From Haematococcus lacustris (taxonomy: Eukaryota; Chlorophyta; Chlorophyceae; Chlamydomonadales; Haematococcaceae), in assembly GCA_030144725.1 (NCBI GenBank), contig JASKMD010000029.1, positions 11,948,733-12,012,732 on the forward strand: a stretch of DNA of 64,000 nt, read 5' to 3'. The translations under genes and the position numbers were made by a program. Within the stretch, counting starts at the first letter, position 1. Each line of letters begins with the position of its first letter. Of the stretch, positions 27,001 to 45,825 are shown in pieces. The notes under the pieces were generated by a model. The model searched no databases. It was not told where the DNA came from and was given only the letters and a program-made list of their open reading frames with translations.

Positions 27001-30000
27001 CTAGCCATCAGCGAGTGGATCAGCTGCAGGCTGCCCTGGCCGCTGCACAGCAGCAGCTGGCTGCCAGCCAGGAGGCTCTGGCAAGGCAGCACGCTGAAAC
27101 GGCCAAGGCTGTTTCTGCTGCCCAGGCAGCTGCCCAGCAGCTGCTGAGCCCAGCATCAGCGGGCCTGGCCCACAGCACTCGCCGTGCCATGACCAACAGC
27201 GCAGGCACGCAAACAGAGGGAGGTGGCGTGGCCAGCCCTGGCAGCAGTACAGAGGCAGCAGCACGGCAGCATCATCATCATGCAGGCAGCCCCAAGGTGG
27301 GACAGCTGGCCCAGCAGTACAATGACGGCAGCCTACCCAGCCTGCAGCAGGAAAACAGGGGGCTGAGGGAGAAGGTGCGGCAAATGGAGCAGCGGCTGGG
27401 GGCATGGGAGGGGGAGCGCGTGAGGGAGCTCAAGGTGAGGCAAGCTGGCTACACAGTCAGGCCAGGCACACCATGCCATAGCGCCCATGAGGTCACTGAG
27501 GCTTGTACTCAGCCATGAGCACCCCATGCAGTTACCCTGAGATCTGTAGGGCTCAAGGCAGATTGGCAGCCCTGGCAGCAAAGCAGTTGGGCAGCTAGTA
27601 CCCTGGTGGGGCCCAGGGGCAGTCAAGGGCAGCCTGGGGCGCTATTGAACACAACACAACAAGGCATGGGATGCAGGCGACAGCTAGCAGCAGCACACTA
27701 CCTCGACTAGGTTAATGTATGGAGACATGGGGTGTGCGTGGCCGGGGGGCGGCACTGCTCTAGATTCGCTGCAGCTGAGGAGCAGGGCCTCCCTGGTCAG
27801 CTGCCAATACCTGCAGGCGGCCCTGCAGTGAAGGGGGTGGTGCATGGTGCTGTGTGTCGCTGCAGGCTGTGGCCCAGGCGCGCGACTTAGCGTTGCAGCA
27901 GCAGCAGCAGCTGCATGAGCAGCTGGCTGCGGGCCAGCAGAGGCACGAGGCGGCTAACAGCACCGCAGCGGTGCTAGCTGCTGATGTGGCACGGCTTACG
28001 CGTGAGCTGGAGCAGGCCCAGGTGGAGGTGCAGAAGGGGCAGCGCTCAGCAGAGGTGAGCCAGGGGTAGGGGTAGGGGTTGGGCTAGGTAAGGCCACTGT
28101 AGGGTGAAATGGGCCTCAGGGCCAGGAGCAGGGGTAGCCAATTCAGCATGTCTGTACATTCACCGCAGACTGTACTAACATTAGTAATTGAGCTTTTAGA
28201 TTTAGATTCAAATACAAAAGCTTTGAGGTATTGTTAGGCGACAATATGGTGCATGGCACGTATGCTTCCGGCTGACCTTGTCAGGATTCATAACTGGGAT
28301 CAGGCTGCCAGCGATAAGACCGTGTAAAACAGTAACGCAGTGTGTCAATATGAATGTGGCAACATAAGGGTGGGATGAGACACCGTGAACAGCAGCCGGA
28401 CACGGTGCAAACCAGCCAACTAGTGAATAGCCAGTCTCACCACCTTGTTTTCACCCTTTCCTTCTATCATAGCTGAAGCACAGCACTGAGATATGAAGTA
28501 AAGCAGGCACAGGGCCTGCCTGGCACCACATGCACTGCACACCCCTCCTGAGCTGGGACTCCTGCTTCATCTCACCTGCTGCACTCCCTAGGGACTGCCC
28601 GCTTGCAGGACCTAGGTCTTGCGGTGCTCATTCTTCCCCATCAGCCCCTGGGCCTGAGGTCGCACTGCCTTGTGTGTGTGCTGCTGCCAGGAAGCTGCTG
28701 CTGCCGCTCAACGCGTGTTGGAGCTCTCCGAGCAGAAGGCCGCAGTGACAGCAGCTCTGCAGGATCTGCGACAGCAGCTGGCCGCAGCCCAGCAGGAAGC
28801 CGCCAAGAAGGTGAGCCCCTCCGCTGCACCGCCCCACAAACCCTGTAGTGAAACAAACATGTTGGGCCATGTGATGCAGGCATGAGATGGACAGTCTTGT
28901 GTAGCTCAGGGTGCTCTGAGGCCTGCAGCATCCCTGCTCTTGTCCACCTGCACTGCTCCTGGCTTGGCCTCCCAGGTGCCCGCTGAGCAGGTGGCCGAGC
29001 TGCACGCCAGCCTGAAGGATGTGGAGGAGAAGCTGAGCATCAGGACAGCAGAGGTCAGCCTGGCAGGGCTGGCTGAGGGGCACAAGGCATGCAGACCGGC
29101 AAGCAAGACCACTCTAGGCAGTATGTGGATTTACCGCCAGCCTGCCATCATGTCAAGCTTGACGCATGCCATGGGGTCCACTGGACCACCTACAAAGCCT
29201 ACCAGCCATACCAGGCTGGCGGTTATAGTTGTGTGTGAAAACGTCATCATCATGTGGCCTACAATGTCTGACACTGGATTGCCTACTTGCCTGCCTGCCT
29301 GCTCTGCTGGCTGCGTGCCTGCTCACTTTCTCTGGGGCCCCAGCCTCAGCCTGCCTGGCCCTACCTGGATGTCCTCCCCACTGCTCATCAGCTGCTAGAT
29401 ACTGTTACATATGCATGCATGTCTGTCTCACCTGCAAAGTGTCACCTGTTTTGTGCCTTGCTCCGCCAGGTCGCCGACTGCCGTGCAGCCATGGCAGAGT
29501 ATGAGGTGGCCATCGCTGAGCTGGAGCAGGAGTTGCGCGCCACCCAGGTCAGTACTGGGTGATGGCCCCACACTCTATGAACTTACACCCCACACTGCTT
29601 CGTCCACGACACATAGCATTGCGTCTGTTGGCGATGGCTGCTGTCGCACCATCACGATCGCCGCCATCGCCCCTGCAGGAGCACTTGCAAGAAGCACTGA
29701 CAGAGCGCAATCGCATCCAGCAGGCACATGACGCGCTGGGCGCACAGTGTTCAGAGCTGTCCGCGCGGCTGGCCGTACTGGACGGCCCGCGCGGCCCCTC
29801 TGCTCGGGCACAACAGCTCGACTCTGCGCTGAAGGCGGTGCGTATTGGACCTCCGCAGTGTATGTCCGCATCCCATCGCATCGCCAATAAAACCATCAGC
29901 TGACAAACAGCTGGTCACACTATCCGCTATGTGCTCACAATGCTTGCATGGGAGCTGGGTAGCTATAGAGTTGAAAACTCCATTAAGTTCCATGCTGCAT

Positions 30001-30978
30001 TCTTTGCCCCACCACTCCCCTAACCTTCCAAAGCTGTGATGAGCAAACATGTTGGGCCATGTCATGCAGGCATGCGAGCTACATTCTGGTGTTGCCCAGG
30101 GTGCTGTAGGGCTATGTGCTTGAATTTCACAATGGTACCGGAATGGAGTAGCAAAAGGTTAATCAAATTTGGCAATTTACTGTGCATAGCCCAGCTTTGC
30201 TGAGCTCAGCTCGCAGCCCAGGCACCTTGCTGCTTGCACGTCTTGCTGACGGCAGGAAAGCCAGCGGTCCCAGGCCCTGTCTGAGCAGCTGGCACAGCTG
30301 CGCCAGGACCTGGAGCACACGCGGGCCGAGTTGGCGCACAAGGAGGGTGAAGCCATGCGCCTGGACGGCACCTGCAACGTAGGTGCTGCTGTGACAATCA
30401 GCCAGTCAGGTCCTGGGGCCAGCATGGTGTGGTATGATGCAGTGGTTTGGGGCCCTGCGGCAGGGTAATACACGGGAGTGTCACACCCAGCAAACATGTT
30501 GCTAGCAGCATGCAGTAGCTGGTCTTGCGCCTCCCCTGGCCCTCCTTGGCTTGATGGTCTGTCATTTGTGGACAGCCAGCACCCTCCAGCTGATGCACCC
30601 CTGATGCCTGACATCTCTGTTTAAACTCTCCTCTGCTTTGTGTCACAGCGACGCAGTGTGCATGCTCCTTGTCTTGGGTGTTGGGTTTGTCGGCTGGGAC
30701 AACTAGCGCGTGCACTCAACAGCAGCAGAGCCTGCATGGCAAGCCAGTCTAGGCTTCAGGGTTGGTGTCATGGGCAGAGGCAGGTGGAAGGTGCCAGGGC
30801 ATAGAGTTGGCTCCCCTGGCTACGGGAGCATAAGGAGAGCAACAGCGGGCCTTGGACAGGCAGGAGTAGGTGGGCCAAGCCAGGCTCACGGCAGGGAGGA
30901 AAGCATGCGCTGCTGTGCGTCCTGCTCGTGCAGATCCTGAGAGATGAAGTGCTGAGGCTACGCAATGGAGGTTTTTGA
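21090..30978 (+). CDS. long coiled-coil protein, about 19 exons, function unknown
   Basis: Not recognised by name. Exons, approximate except the last two: 21090-21411, 21525-22163, 22430-23058, 23474-23636, 24104-24171, 24605-24789, 25061-25229, 25444-25490, 25820-25947, 26229-26311, 26665-26815, 26946-27435, 27866-28053, 28688-28810, 28973-29053, 29470-29549, 29680-29838, 30256-30378 and 30935-30978. After a Ser/Ala/Pro-rich N-terminal third, almost every exon encodes heptad-rich helix, for example RLLRDNARLKAQNKAYEEQV, LAAALKEVQAKLDSSRRYAD and LSEQLAQLRQDLEHTRAEL. The protein ends ILRDEVLRLRNGGF. Most exons end CAG|GTGAG or similar. The start at 21090 (MMGLTIQPP) and the first two joints are uncertain. 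Short diverged repeats occur in introns at 28845-28925 and 30035-30110. A centriolar or ciliary scaffold is possible from the coiled coil and the divergent ciliary neighbour, but that is speculation. Confidence 0.65.
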
Positions 30979-32655
30979 CATGCTGCCTGGCATTCCCAGC
31001 TGCCTTACTCAGGGCTGGACTGGGACCCCAGCAGGGAATGCATGGTGCCACATGACAGCACGGCAGCATGCATAACATGTGCCAGAGTTGATGCATGTGC
31101 ATTGACATGGTTGAGGCTAAGCACGATGACCGGGCGGAAGTCATGGGGCATTGCAACAGCATGCACGCAATGTAGGGCGCTGATGTGTTGTGGATGCATA
31201 TGGTTGTGGTTACCTGACCCTGACTGCTAGCGGCGCCCTCAACTGACAACCCTCCAGCGCCGCCATCACATGCTCTAACCCAAACCTGCCACTGCGAGCT
31301 TGCCTTTCTACGACCCATTACTTTCAAGAAGGGGGTGGGCTTTCCATTTTGGCGGCTCTAGAGCTGTATGGTGTGTGTAACCTTGGCATGAGGGCACGAC
31401 TATCAGACTTAACCGCCTAATATTCTGCGCCTTGTCCTAACCTATCATGATAAAGGCAGCTCAGGGAAGCCGTGTGGCATTAGAAGACATATCCCCATGC
31501 CCGATGCTTGCATGCAAGCGCGTGCGACCCTGTTTAATAGACTTACAATGTTTGACTCCACAGATCAATAAGCCACAGTGCCATAACCTATAGGCACGAT
31601 CAGATCACGGCATCGTCAAATAGTATTGTACAGCGTTCACAGTAATCCTACAAAAGTCACCGGCGCTGAAAATTGTAGAGCACAAGCGCCAGGCGACAAA
31701 GGCAATAGACACACACCTCGCAAACCACTACCCAAGGTCTAGCACAGACAAGCCAAGTCCTGCATGCGTCCCCGCCAGGACCTATCAAAATCGGCGGGGT
31801 TCTAGTTTTCACGAAACTATGCATCCGACCGCATGCACAACTCACAGGTGCTCCGCAGGCCATAGTCTGTGTGCCTGTATATGTGACTGGACACAGTGGG
31901 CAGGCAGCAAGCATGGCAGCCTGACAGTGCGCAACATGGCAAGCTGGCCTCCCTTGTCGCTTCTAGCCTCAATACCGCTCCGCTGGACCTCTACGCTCCG
32001 CAGCACTGAATGGCTAGCAATGCATGCAGAAACCTGAAAAGATGATGATCATCTCACAAGCACACCGTCTTGCACCCATCAGCTCTGGCAGCTGCCTGTA
32101 TGGCTGCGAACCCCTACAAACATACCGCTGGGCTGTGCAGTCACCTCAAGCACCTAGTGGTATGCATGTTGGCATGCCTAGCTTGGCTGAGCTGAGCTGA
32201 CTCAAGGCGCCCGAGTCATCGCCTGGCTTCCCCGCCAGGCCATCCACCTCGACACCTCATGCCAGCAGAGGGTGTTGCCCTGCGCCCTGCCCCACCTTCC
32301 TAACAGTTTCCCCTCGCTTTGCGTACGATGACAGCTTTGCGCTCAGTGTGGTAGATGGCATGTCGGTGAGCATATAACCCGCATGGTGTTTTGACCAGCC
32401 ATGGCATGGTGTGATGTGTGAGTGAGCAGGCGCGGCAGCGCGCCTCCTTGGTCAACGACTGGTTCCGTAGCCCCTGTGCCTATAGGCCACGATGAAGCCT
32501 TGGTCCAAGATGGCCCTCGCAGCAGCCCAGCCCTACGTCCCAGTCTTCTGTGTTGTTGGCAGCAGCCCAGCTGACCGGGCCAATGTTGGGGTTGACAACA
32601 TCTTCCTGGCGCCATGGCGCGATGTAAAGGTAGCAGCCAGATATCCCGTTCTTAA
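30979..32655. other. intergenic spacer between convergent genes
   Basis: No gene is supported. It holds a TGTAA at 31376-31380 on the plus strand, far from the coiled-coil stop, and a segment near 31080-31170 that faintly resembles the 6300-6400 repeat. A relatively AT-rich part lies at 31370-31680. Confidence 0.4.
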
Positions 32656-39560
<6,905 letters not shown>

Positions 39561-40050
39561 GCTCAGCTGGCTATTGCGGTGACAATTTTGCGGAGAAGGC
39601 ACACTGCACGCACTGGGCGCCCGCACTGTACAATGCGCACACTATCTTTTGTGCACGAATTCTTGCACCAGGGCCACAAATCCGCGTCACGTACACCTCA
39701 GCTCCATGTCCATTTCTCATAGTGCACTTTTTACCACGCACGCATAAAGCGCATTGGCTAAGGTCCAACCTCTAGACTCGGCTGATGGGTCTGTAAAATT
39801 GTATCTCCATAACTGAGTCTTCCTTAAGGGTGCTTCAGTGCCGCCGCTTGGGACCAGCATGGTGGTGGGCAGCGAGGCATGGATTACTGCAAGGAGCGCA
39901 GTTATCGGAAGGCTGAAAGTCGCCATGGAGCACGTTGTGGCCTGAGCTAGTGTCAGGTTCCTCAACAGCTTCTGCCAAAGAGTTTCTGCAAATTGTCGTG
40001 TTTTACAGTTTCGTGAGTCATGACTCATGACGCAGGAATGTGCAGCACCA

Positions 40051-40290
40051 ACAAAACTTATTCAACAAGGAACAACATGTTGGACTGTGGGTAATCTCAC
40101 TCAGCTAGGTAGTACTACAAGTAGTAGCATCATCGGTCACACCCTTGATGACTGCCAACCCCACATCGATGGCACTCTTTCCCACTAGACCACTGGGCAC
40201 CTCATCAAATCTAACAGCTTATATGATTGCAGGGCTAACAGCTTGTTTATACATGCTAGGCCCTATGCATTGTTGTTGTTGCGGGCCCGG
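40051..40290 (-). ncRNA. conserved 3' non-coding block of element C (candidate guide-RNA region)
   Basis: Counterpart of 11709-11945. It follows the coding end of element C and shares ACTTATTCAACAAGGAACAA, GACTGTGGGT, CACCCTTGATGACT, CCACATCGATGGCAC and CCCTATGCATTG. Conservation between two otherwise diverged copies suggests a functional or terminal part of the element. Confidence 0.4.
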
Positions 40291-41170
40291 CCATCAATGT
40301 CCCACCAGTACTTTGCAGCCCGGTGCAGCCGCTGCCTGCCCTTGGGCAGCCGGTCATTGACCAGCTTGTAGCGTTGCTGGTACTCCTTGCCAATGGGGGG
40401 CAGAGCCTCAAGGTCATCCCATCGGCACAGCTCTATGGGGCGCTGCTTGCTCTCCCCAATGCGCTGCAAGTTCAGGCACCCGTTGGTGTCCCGGTCCAGC
40501 CACCTGCCCCATGGGGGGGCCTGGGGTGGTGGGACTGGGCCAGGTGCTGTAGGGAGGGGCTGGGCCTGGGCTGGGGCTATTGCTAGTCGGCCCCGCCATG
40601 ACGTGCGCCCCGAAACCGGCGCAGAAAAGGCAGGCTCAGGGGCAGAGCCGGCGCAGAAAAGGAGCTTTGAACACTGCATTGCTTGCATTCCAGCTGACCA
40701 GGCCAACCCAACAACCCTGCCCGGTGATGACCAACTCCCCGCCTCAAAGGTAGACACAACTCGTTGCACTCTATAAGCATACGTAGCAAACTAACTAGTA
40801 TTCCCAACACGGGTAGCGCTTCAGGCCCTCCTACTCCTACTCCAGTTAATGCAATGCATGGCAACCCATGTGCATGCTTGCGCTCTAGCCCCTCTACTCA
40901 GCACCCACATGATATCCTCCCTGGGGCTGCGCTGCGGCTGCTGCAGCTGTGATCCCACCAAGGCACTGCGAAGTATTGGAGATCATGGCTTGGTATGCAT
41001 GCACGTGCTTTGGGCAATCACTGCATGCATGTGGGCCTTACAGGCGTTGTCAAGGGCGGATGAGGGGCAAGGGTGAGATAAGGGTGCCAGCTGCTGCCTT
41101 GCGCAATGCGGCCAGGTCAGCTGGCTGCTGCACATAAATGGAGGCCCTAGTGAGGGACAAGGGGGCTGCT
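40264..41170 (-). pseudogene. internally deleted Fanzor-like element C
   Basis: The C-terminal coding part (40264-40620) is open: RWLDRDTNGCLNLQRIGESK, then ELCRWDDLEALPPIGKEYQQ and RLPKGRQRLHRAAKYW. It carries the DRDxN motif of RuvC-III and resembles element B residue by residue. The middle of the protein is missing. The shared 5' motif (GGAGGCCCTAGTGAGGGACA on the plus strand) lies at 41143-41162, in the orientation expected for the left end of a minus-strand element. The element would thus span about 40051-41170. Confidence 0.6.
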
Positions 41171-41635
41171 GCACACCCCCCTCACACAGCTATCACAGTC
41201 ACATGCAGGCCCCCACAATGGCAAAGGACCCAGTTGCCACCAAAGCAGGCCTCAAGCGCCCCCGCCAGCCCCACACAGCACCCCTGGCCCATGGTAGCCT
41301 CACCTAGACCATCCCTACTCCCAGGAGCATACCACCCAGGGCAGGTGGAGGGAGCAGGCAGCGCCCCAGGCGGAAGCTCCTTCCCTGATGCATGCAGGTT
41401 TCCACGCCAAAATACTCGTCCTCCTCCTCTTCTTCTTCTCCTTGTTTTCCTTCTTCTTCTTGGTCTTTTCCTCAGAGGCATAAAATGCCCTCCCACTGAA
41501 GCGGTGACTCGGCATCCCATGTTTGCTCTGGCTTAGTGCGGACCAGGCAGTGAATGGAGCAGCACCCCATGCCTGCACTTCCAGCTCCACCGCGTCTAAC
41601 TGACATCTGGGCCTTTGGCTGTGCTGTGCAGGACC
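41171..41635. other. spacer with TTC-rich microsatellite
   Basis: Contains a run of TCTTCTTCTCC-type repeats at about 41418-41468. No gene is supported; minus-strand frames rich in Lys/Arg come from the repeat. Confidence 0.4.
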
Positions 41636-43880
41636 TCAGCCGTAGTAGTAGCCGGCGCCGTATGCCAGCAGCGGGTTGTAGGCAGACGTGATGCGACCTA
41701 GACTCAGTGCCCGGTTGCCAGTAAAGCCCTGCAGGCAGGTGGGAGCAAGCCAGGGGCCTTGTGGCGTTGAGCATGCCGCCTTCAAATGAGTCGCCAAGGT
41801 GCTACTCGCCTTAAGCCTTAAGTGCAGTGTTGGCTTGTGATGCTGTGTTGAACTTAGTATCTCATGGCCAGGGGGGGCCCCATGGCGCCCACTGGAGCTG
41901 CGCCGGTGGGCACCCTGAGCAAAGGCTCCTGCCCTAGGCACGGAGTACCCAGCAATGGGCTTCAAGAAGCTGCGGGACTGAGCACCCAAGGCCCAAGTAC
42001 TCTGTACGCTACAAAGGGGGTGAGGGCAGAAAGTTAGGTGTTAGTGCGGACATACAAACCGGGTTACAGAAAACGTGGCCCCTGGGTGGAGGGAGACATG
42101 TGTGCTGTTTTGCACTAACTCAGTGTTTTAGAACTAGGAAGCTGTCAGTGCGTTTGAAAGAGTAAGAAAGAAAGAAACTAAGTCCCTCACAGGATCATGC
42201 CCTAAGAAACCGTGCGCCGCTTCTGACCTTTCTCACCAGGGGGAGGGACCCCATGGGCTGACGTTTGCTGGCAGGGCGCTCTCACAGTACGATACGCCCC
42301 CTTGGAAGCACCAGGCTTCAAGCTTGGTGTACACAAACTCCTGCCTAATTTTTACCACTTCTTTACCTCATTTCAAGTATGCAAATGATGAGCTTACTGA
42401 ACAGCAGAGCTTCAGGTGTACTAGAGTAGGGCCCACTACCACTAGCCGGCTCAAGCCTGAGGCCTGTGTGGTTCTCAAGCTGTGACCAGCTCATCCCAAC
42501 AACACCCAGATGGTCTGAATTGCAACAAGTGTGTGTGTGTCACACTAGCAGCATGCTTGCAGCGTGGTGTAGCCTGGTGGCTGGTCTCTGCAGCGGGGTG
42601 ATTGCCTGCAGATTCATGCCTGTGAGGCTGATGCCAGGGCCATCCAGCTGCGCCCTGACGCGGATGGCTTTGCATCATGCACCTCACCCTACACCATAGC
42701 CTAGTCGTCAACCCTGGGTGCTTAGGGCAGCTTGGGGGGACAGAGCAACCTTACACTCCCTTACATTTCATCCCACTCCCTCACACTCCCTTACACAAAC
42801 ATCACACTGGCAGCAGTTGCGCCCTGAGCCCTGGACTCAGATCAGCCTCCATGCGGGTGCTGGGGGTAGGGTCACCTTGGTGGCGGTGGAGAGGGGGCCT
42901 GGGGCGTCAGGCCTGGTCAAGGTGCGGCCCCACACAACCTGCCAGCCAGGAGCGCCCGGGGCTTGCATGCGCTGCTACAACCAGTAGCTGCTGCGCACTG
43001 CTCCTGAACACCCTGTGTGGCCTGCTAGCGGCAAGCCCTCCCGGTGCTAACCACCATGCCCTACACACACCTCAACCAGACCCATGCAGCCATGCAGCCA
43101 TACAGCCATGTAGCCATGCAGCCATGTAGCCATGCTCCCATGCAGTAATGTGCCTCCCACATACCTGGGGCCTTGCGGCGCTGTTTGACCTTGCAGCTGG
43201 GATGACCTGCTGCAGGCGTCTACTACTTTCATTAGGGCCAAAACCAGGAGTGGTCAGGGGAGTTGACGCCTCGCCCTCCTGCCTGCTGGCTGCAGCTGTG
43301 GGGGCACCAGGACCTGATTCATACTCCAGCAGCCAGAGTCTGCGGTCAGCGGGCAGGGGAGCGTGTTAAACATGCTTGGTAGGCAGCAGGTGAGGGAATA
43401 CAGAAAGGGGCCAAGGCAACAAAAGAGTGATGTAGCAGCCGAGGTGAGTAAGAAGGCAATCAGGCTCACTGATTACTGACGCCCTGGTCACAAACGGCAG
43501 CAGCACCCACACGTTGCAGCTGCCAGCACGCTATGCACACAGCAGTCATTTACACTGGGCCATGCGAGGTTGATGTGCAGCAGGAGCATGCACCCCACCT
43601 TGACCACTCACATGCCAGCTTCATTCCACGCTGGCTGAATCTCATCTTGCCGTTCTTGTGGTGGTGGTGATGCTACCTCCAGCTGCTGCACCCTTTGCTG
43701 CTGCTCCTGCTGCTGCTGCTGCTGCTGCTGCAATGGCTGTTGCTGCTCCTGCTGTTGCTGCTGTTGCTGCTGCTGCTGCAATGGCCGTATGTCGGTTACT
43801 TGGGCTGGTTGGTTGTTTCCTTGGTGGCTGCCAAGTCCATGAGGCCTCAGCTGCCCTGCTTTCTCCCTGTCAGTGACCAT
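41636..43880 (-). CDS. hypothetical protein, Gln-rich N-terminal half
   Basis: Not recognised. Exons 43612-43880, 43165-43339 and 42876-42974 join in phase (2, then 0). The first starts MVTDREKAGQLRPHGLG and runs into a Gln-rich stretch coded by CAG/CTG repeats. The next two give LWLLEYESGPGAPTAAA and APGWQVVWGRTLTRPDAPG. A further exon near 42548-42690 (IRVRAQLDGPGISLTGMNL) is likely but its acceptor was not resolved. The last exon, 41636-41728, follows a good acceptor (CCTGCAG) and ends ITSAYNPLLAYGAGYYYG before TGA. Coding upstream of 43880 is possible because the frame stays open to 44015. Introns hold a Fanzor-like relic and an R2 repeat. Confidence 0.5.
41872..41995 (+). pseudogene. Fanzor-like C-terminal relic F inside an intron
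   Basis: In one frame: WRPLELRRWAP, stop, AKAPALGTEYPAMGFKKLRD, stop, APKAQ. This lines up with the tail of element D (WRPLELCCC...GLGYKRVRDKPPKAQ). Two stops show it is dead. It is antisense to the 41636-43880 gene. Confidence 0.55.
42160..42302. repeat. dispersed repeat R2, copy 3 (diverged)
   Basis: Matches 7822-7990: AAGAAAGAAAGAAAC run, CCGTGCGCCGCTTCTGACCT, GGGCGCTCTCACAGTACGAT. It lies in an intron of the 41636-43880 gene. Confidence 0.65.
43690..43785. repeat. CTG/CAG-rich coding microsatellite
   Basis: Two CTG runs on the plus strand encode the poly-Gln part of the hypothetical protein on the minus strand. Confidence 0.8.
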
Positions 43881-44317
43881 ACCCCGCAACTGCACGGCAT
43901 GGTGTTGCTGATGGGCTTTTGGTATCCTTGGCTGACTAGCTTCGTTATGAGACGAAAGGGTGATACTACGCGCACTTGCAGCGCCTGCAAAGGCAAGGAC
44001 GACAGCCTCTTGCAACTGTCAGCACGGCCGAATCTAAGATTCAGCGCGTCGACGCCAGCGGCAGCGCGGTTCGTCACCTATGCCTAGCGCTAGCGAGCAC
44101 AAGAGCACCGTGAGCAGCCGAGGTCCCCCCTGTGACGCAGCTTCATGCCGTCCCCCCATGGCGGGAAGTCTCGTCAGGTCATCGTGTCATAGAGTCATGG
44201 TCAGCTCGTCAGTTCAGGGCGCGCGGTGGTACCGGCGAAGGATGTTTGGCACTGGGAACTGGGGCAAAGTTTGCATGAGGCTGCATGCGGTCCGCGAGCT
44301 GTGGCCCACTGCCCTGC

Positions 44318-44582
44318 ACGGCCGGCCCTTTCCTTCCCTTGGCCACTTGCACACTAACCTTGGCCATCCGGGTAGACAGTAGGTGCACATCACGAGGGAG
44401 AAGGACGCTTGGCACGTGGTGGCGCAGCAGCGGTGACAGGAGCCAGACCAGTTGTCAAGGCGTCTGCTTAGCTCAGGCGGCAGCGGCAGGCGGAGCAGAG
44501 ATCCCTTGATGCGCCCAGACTTCGTGCCTGCTGCATACCTGTGCATTATCTGCTCAGGTATGACGCTGACAGGGTCAGGGCA
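44318..44582. repeat. dispersed repeat R4, copy 1
   Basis: About 265 bases nearly identical to 52629-52654 joined to 53126-53373, including GGAGAAGGACGCTTGGCACG and CAGACTTCGTGCCTGCTGCA. The minus strand stays open in both copies and encodes a Cys-rich piece (RRLDNWSGSCHRCCATTCQA), so it may be a fragment of an unknown transposon protein. Confidence 0.8.
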
Positions 44583-44601
44583 CCCTCATATGGTGTCTTC
44601 A

Positions 44602-44661
44602 TGCCTCAAGTGGGTGGACAGGGACTGCAACGCAGTTCTCGCAACCCTCGCCCTGAGCTAG
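44602..44661 (+). pseudogene. Fanzor-like DRDxN relic G
   Basis: The frame reads KWVDRDCNAVLATLALS then stops; KWVDRDCNA matches the RWLDRDCNA of element D. Only this fragment is left, right after R4 copy 1. Confidence 0.45.
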
Positions 44662-45439
44662 GAGGTCGTCTGTTGGCATTGGGGAGGTTAAGCTGGGGTG
44701 ACAAGTCAATAACCGCTGATCATAACAACTAAGTGACAATCAACAAAGTCGATCAACAAAGCGGCAATCAAGCCACATCTCACACCGCGTTATAGCTGAG
44801 GAAGGAAAAGCGGAAGAGCAGCGCCGAAGAAAAGAAGGGCCCGCCGAGGAAACTGAAAGGTTCGTGTACCTAGCCGACTGTGAGCTACGTGAGTTACGCG
44901 CTGTGTGATAACCCGTCGCTCGGGTTGGATACATCGCAGCGTCTCGCTCGCCTCAACGCAAGCAACGACAGGAGCGCCGGGATGGCTGGAACACGAGCCG
45001 ACGTCGGGTGAAAGGTCGCCCCCGCCTTGTGTGTCCCCGCACTGTTCGTGTCCCCGCATCGTGTCCTGTCAAAGTGGCCTGTCCAAATGTCAACTGTGCT
45101 CGGCCGCAGGTCATCAAGGTCCTGGGTGGCCCTGTGCTGCGCGGCTGCAAGCGGACCAAGCGGAAGCTAATGGCACACTTCCAGCTGCGGGCTGAGGTGC
45201 TCAGCCAGCTTCGAGTCATTGCGTCGTTGTTTGTGTTGAGAATCTTTTGACGTGCCTGGTGGGCTACCCCACCTCGGGATATGCCTGTGCACCCACACCT
45301 ACAGCCGTGCAGCCCCCCAACCCCCTGATGCACTGCAAGTGGGGTGGTGGCACCCCACTTACCCCCACTCCCCCCGCGTGCCCCTGCCCAGCCCCCCCTG
45401 CCCAGCCTGTCAGCATGGAGTCACAGCCTGACTCGGAGT
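44662..45439. other. unassigned stretch, probably transposon debris
   Basis: Plus-strand frames (for example RRRKEGPAEETERFVYLADC near 44820-44900 and VIKVLGGPVLRGCKRTKRK near 45110-45170) look protein-like but cannot be assigned and are broken. Confidence 0.3.
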
Positions 45440-45740
45440 CAGAGCCAGAGCCAACACCATTGGAGCGCACTCCATGCAGCTGGCCATGCAGAAGCACTAC
45501 TCCAACCCAGGCAAGTTGTACCTTGACCTGTACCTTGACTTGTACCTTGACCTGTCCGACAGGTACTGACAGGTACTGACCTGACCCCTGACCTGACCCC
45601 AGACCTGACCCCTGACCTGACCCCTGACCTGACCCCTGACCTGACCCCTGACCTGACCTGACCTGACCCCTAACCTGTGACCTGTGACCCTGGTGGTCCG
45701 GCTCAAGTGGAGGCCCTAGTGAGGGACAAGGTGGGCTGTA
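45440..45740 (+). pseudogene. Fanzor-like N-terminal fragment H and GACCT minisatellite
   Basis: IGAHSMQLAMQKHYSNPGKL near 45450-45520 matches ISAHSMQLAVAMQEHYSNPG of element D. It is followed by a degenerate GACCTGACCCCT array (45530-45680). The motif GGAGGCCCTAGTGAGGGACA follows at 45713. Confidence 0.5.
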
Positions 45741-45825
45741 TAAATCCCATCTGCCGTGGAATCTACGTATCTCAGTAATGATAAGCCAGCAGCTACCAAT
45801 TGCGCAAGAACGTTGTGTACACACA

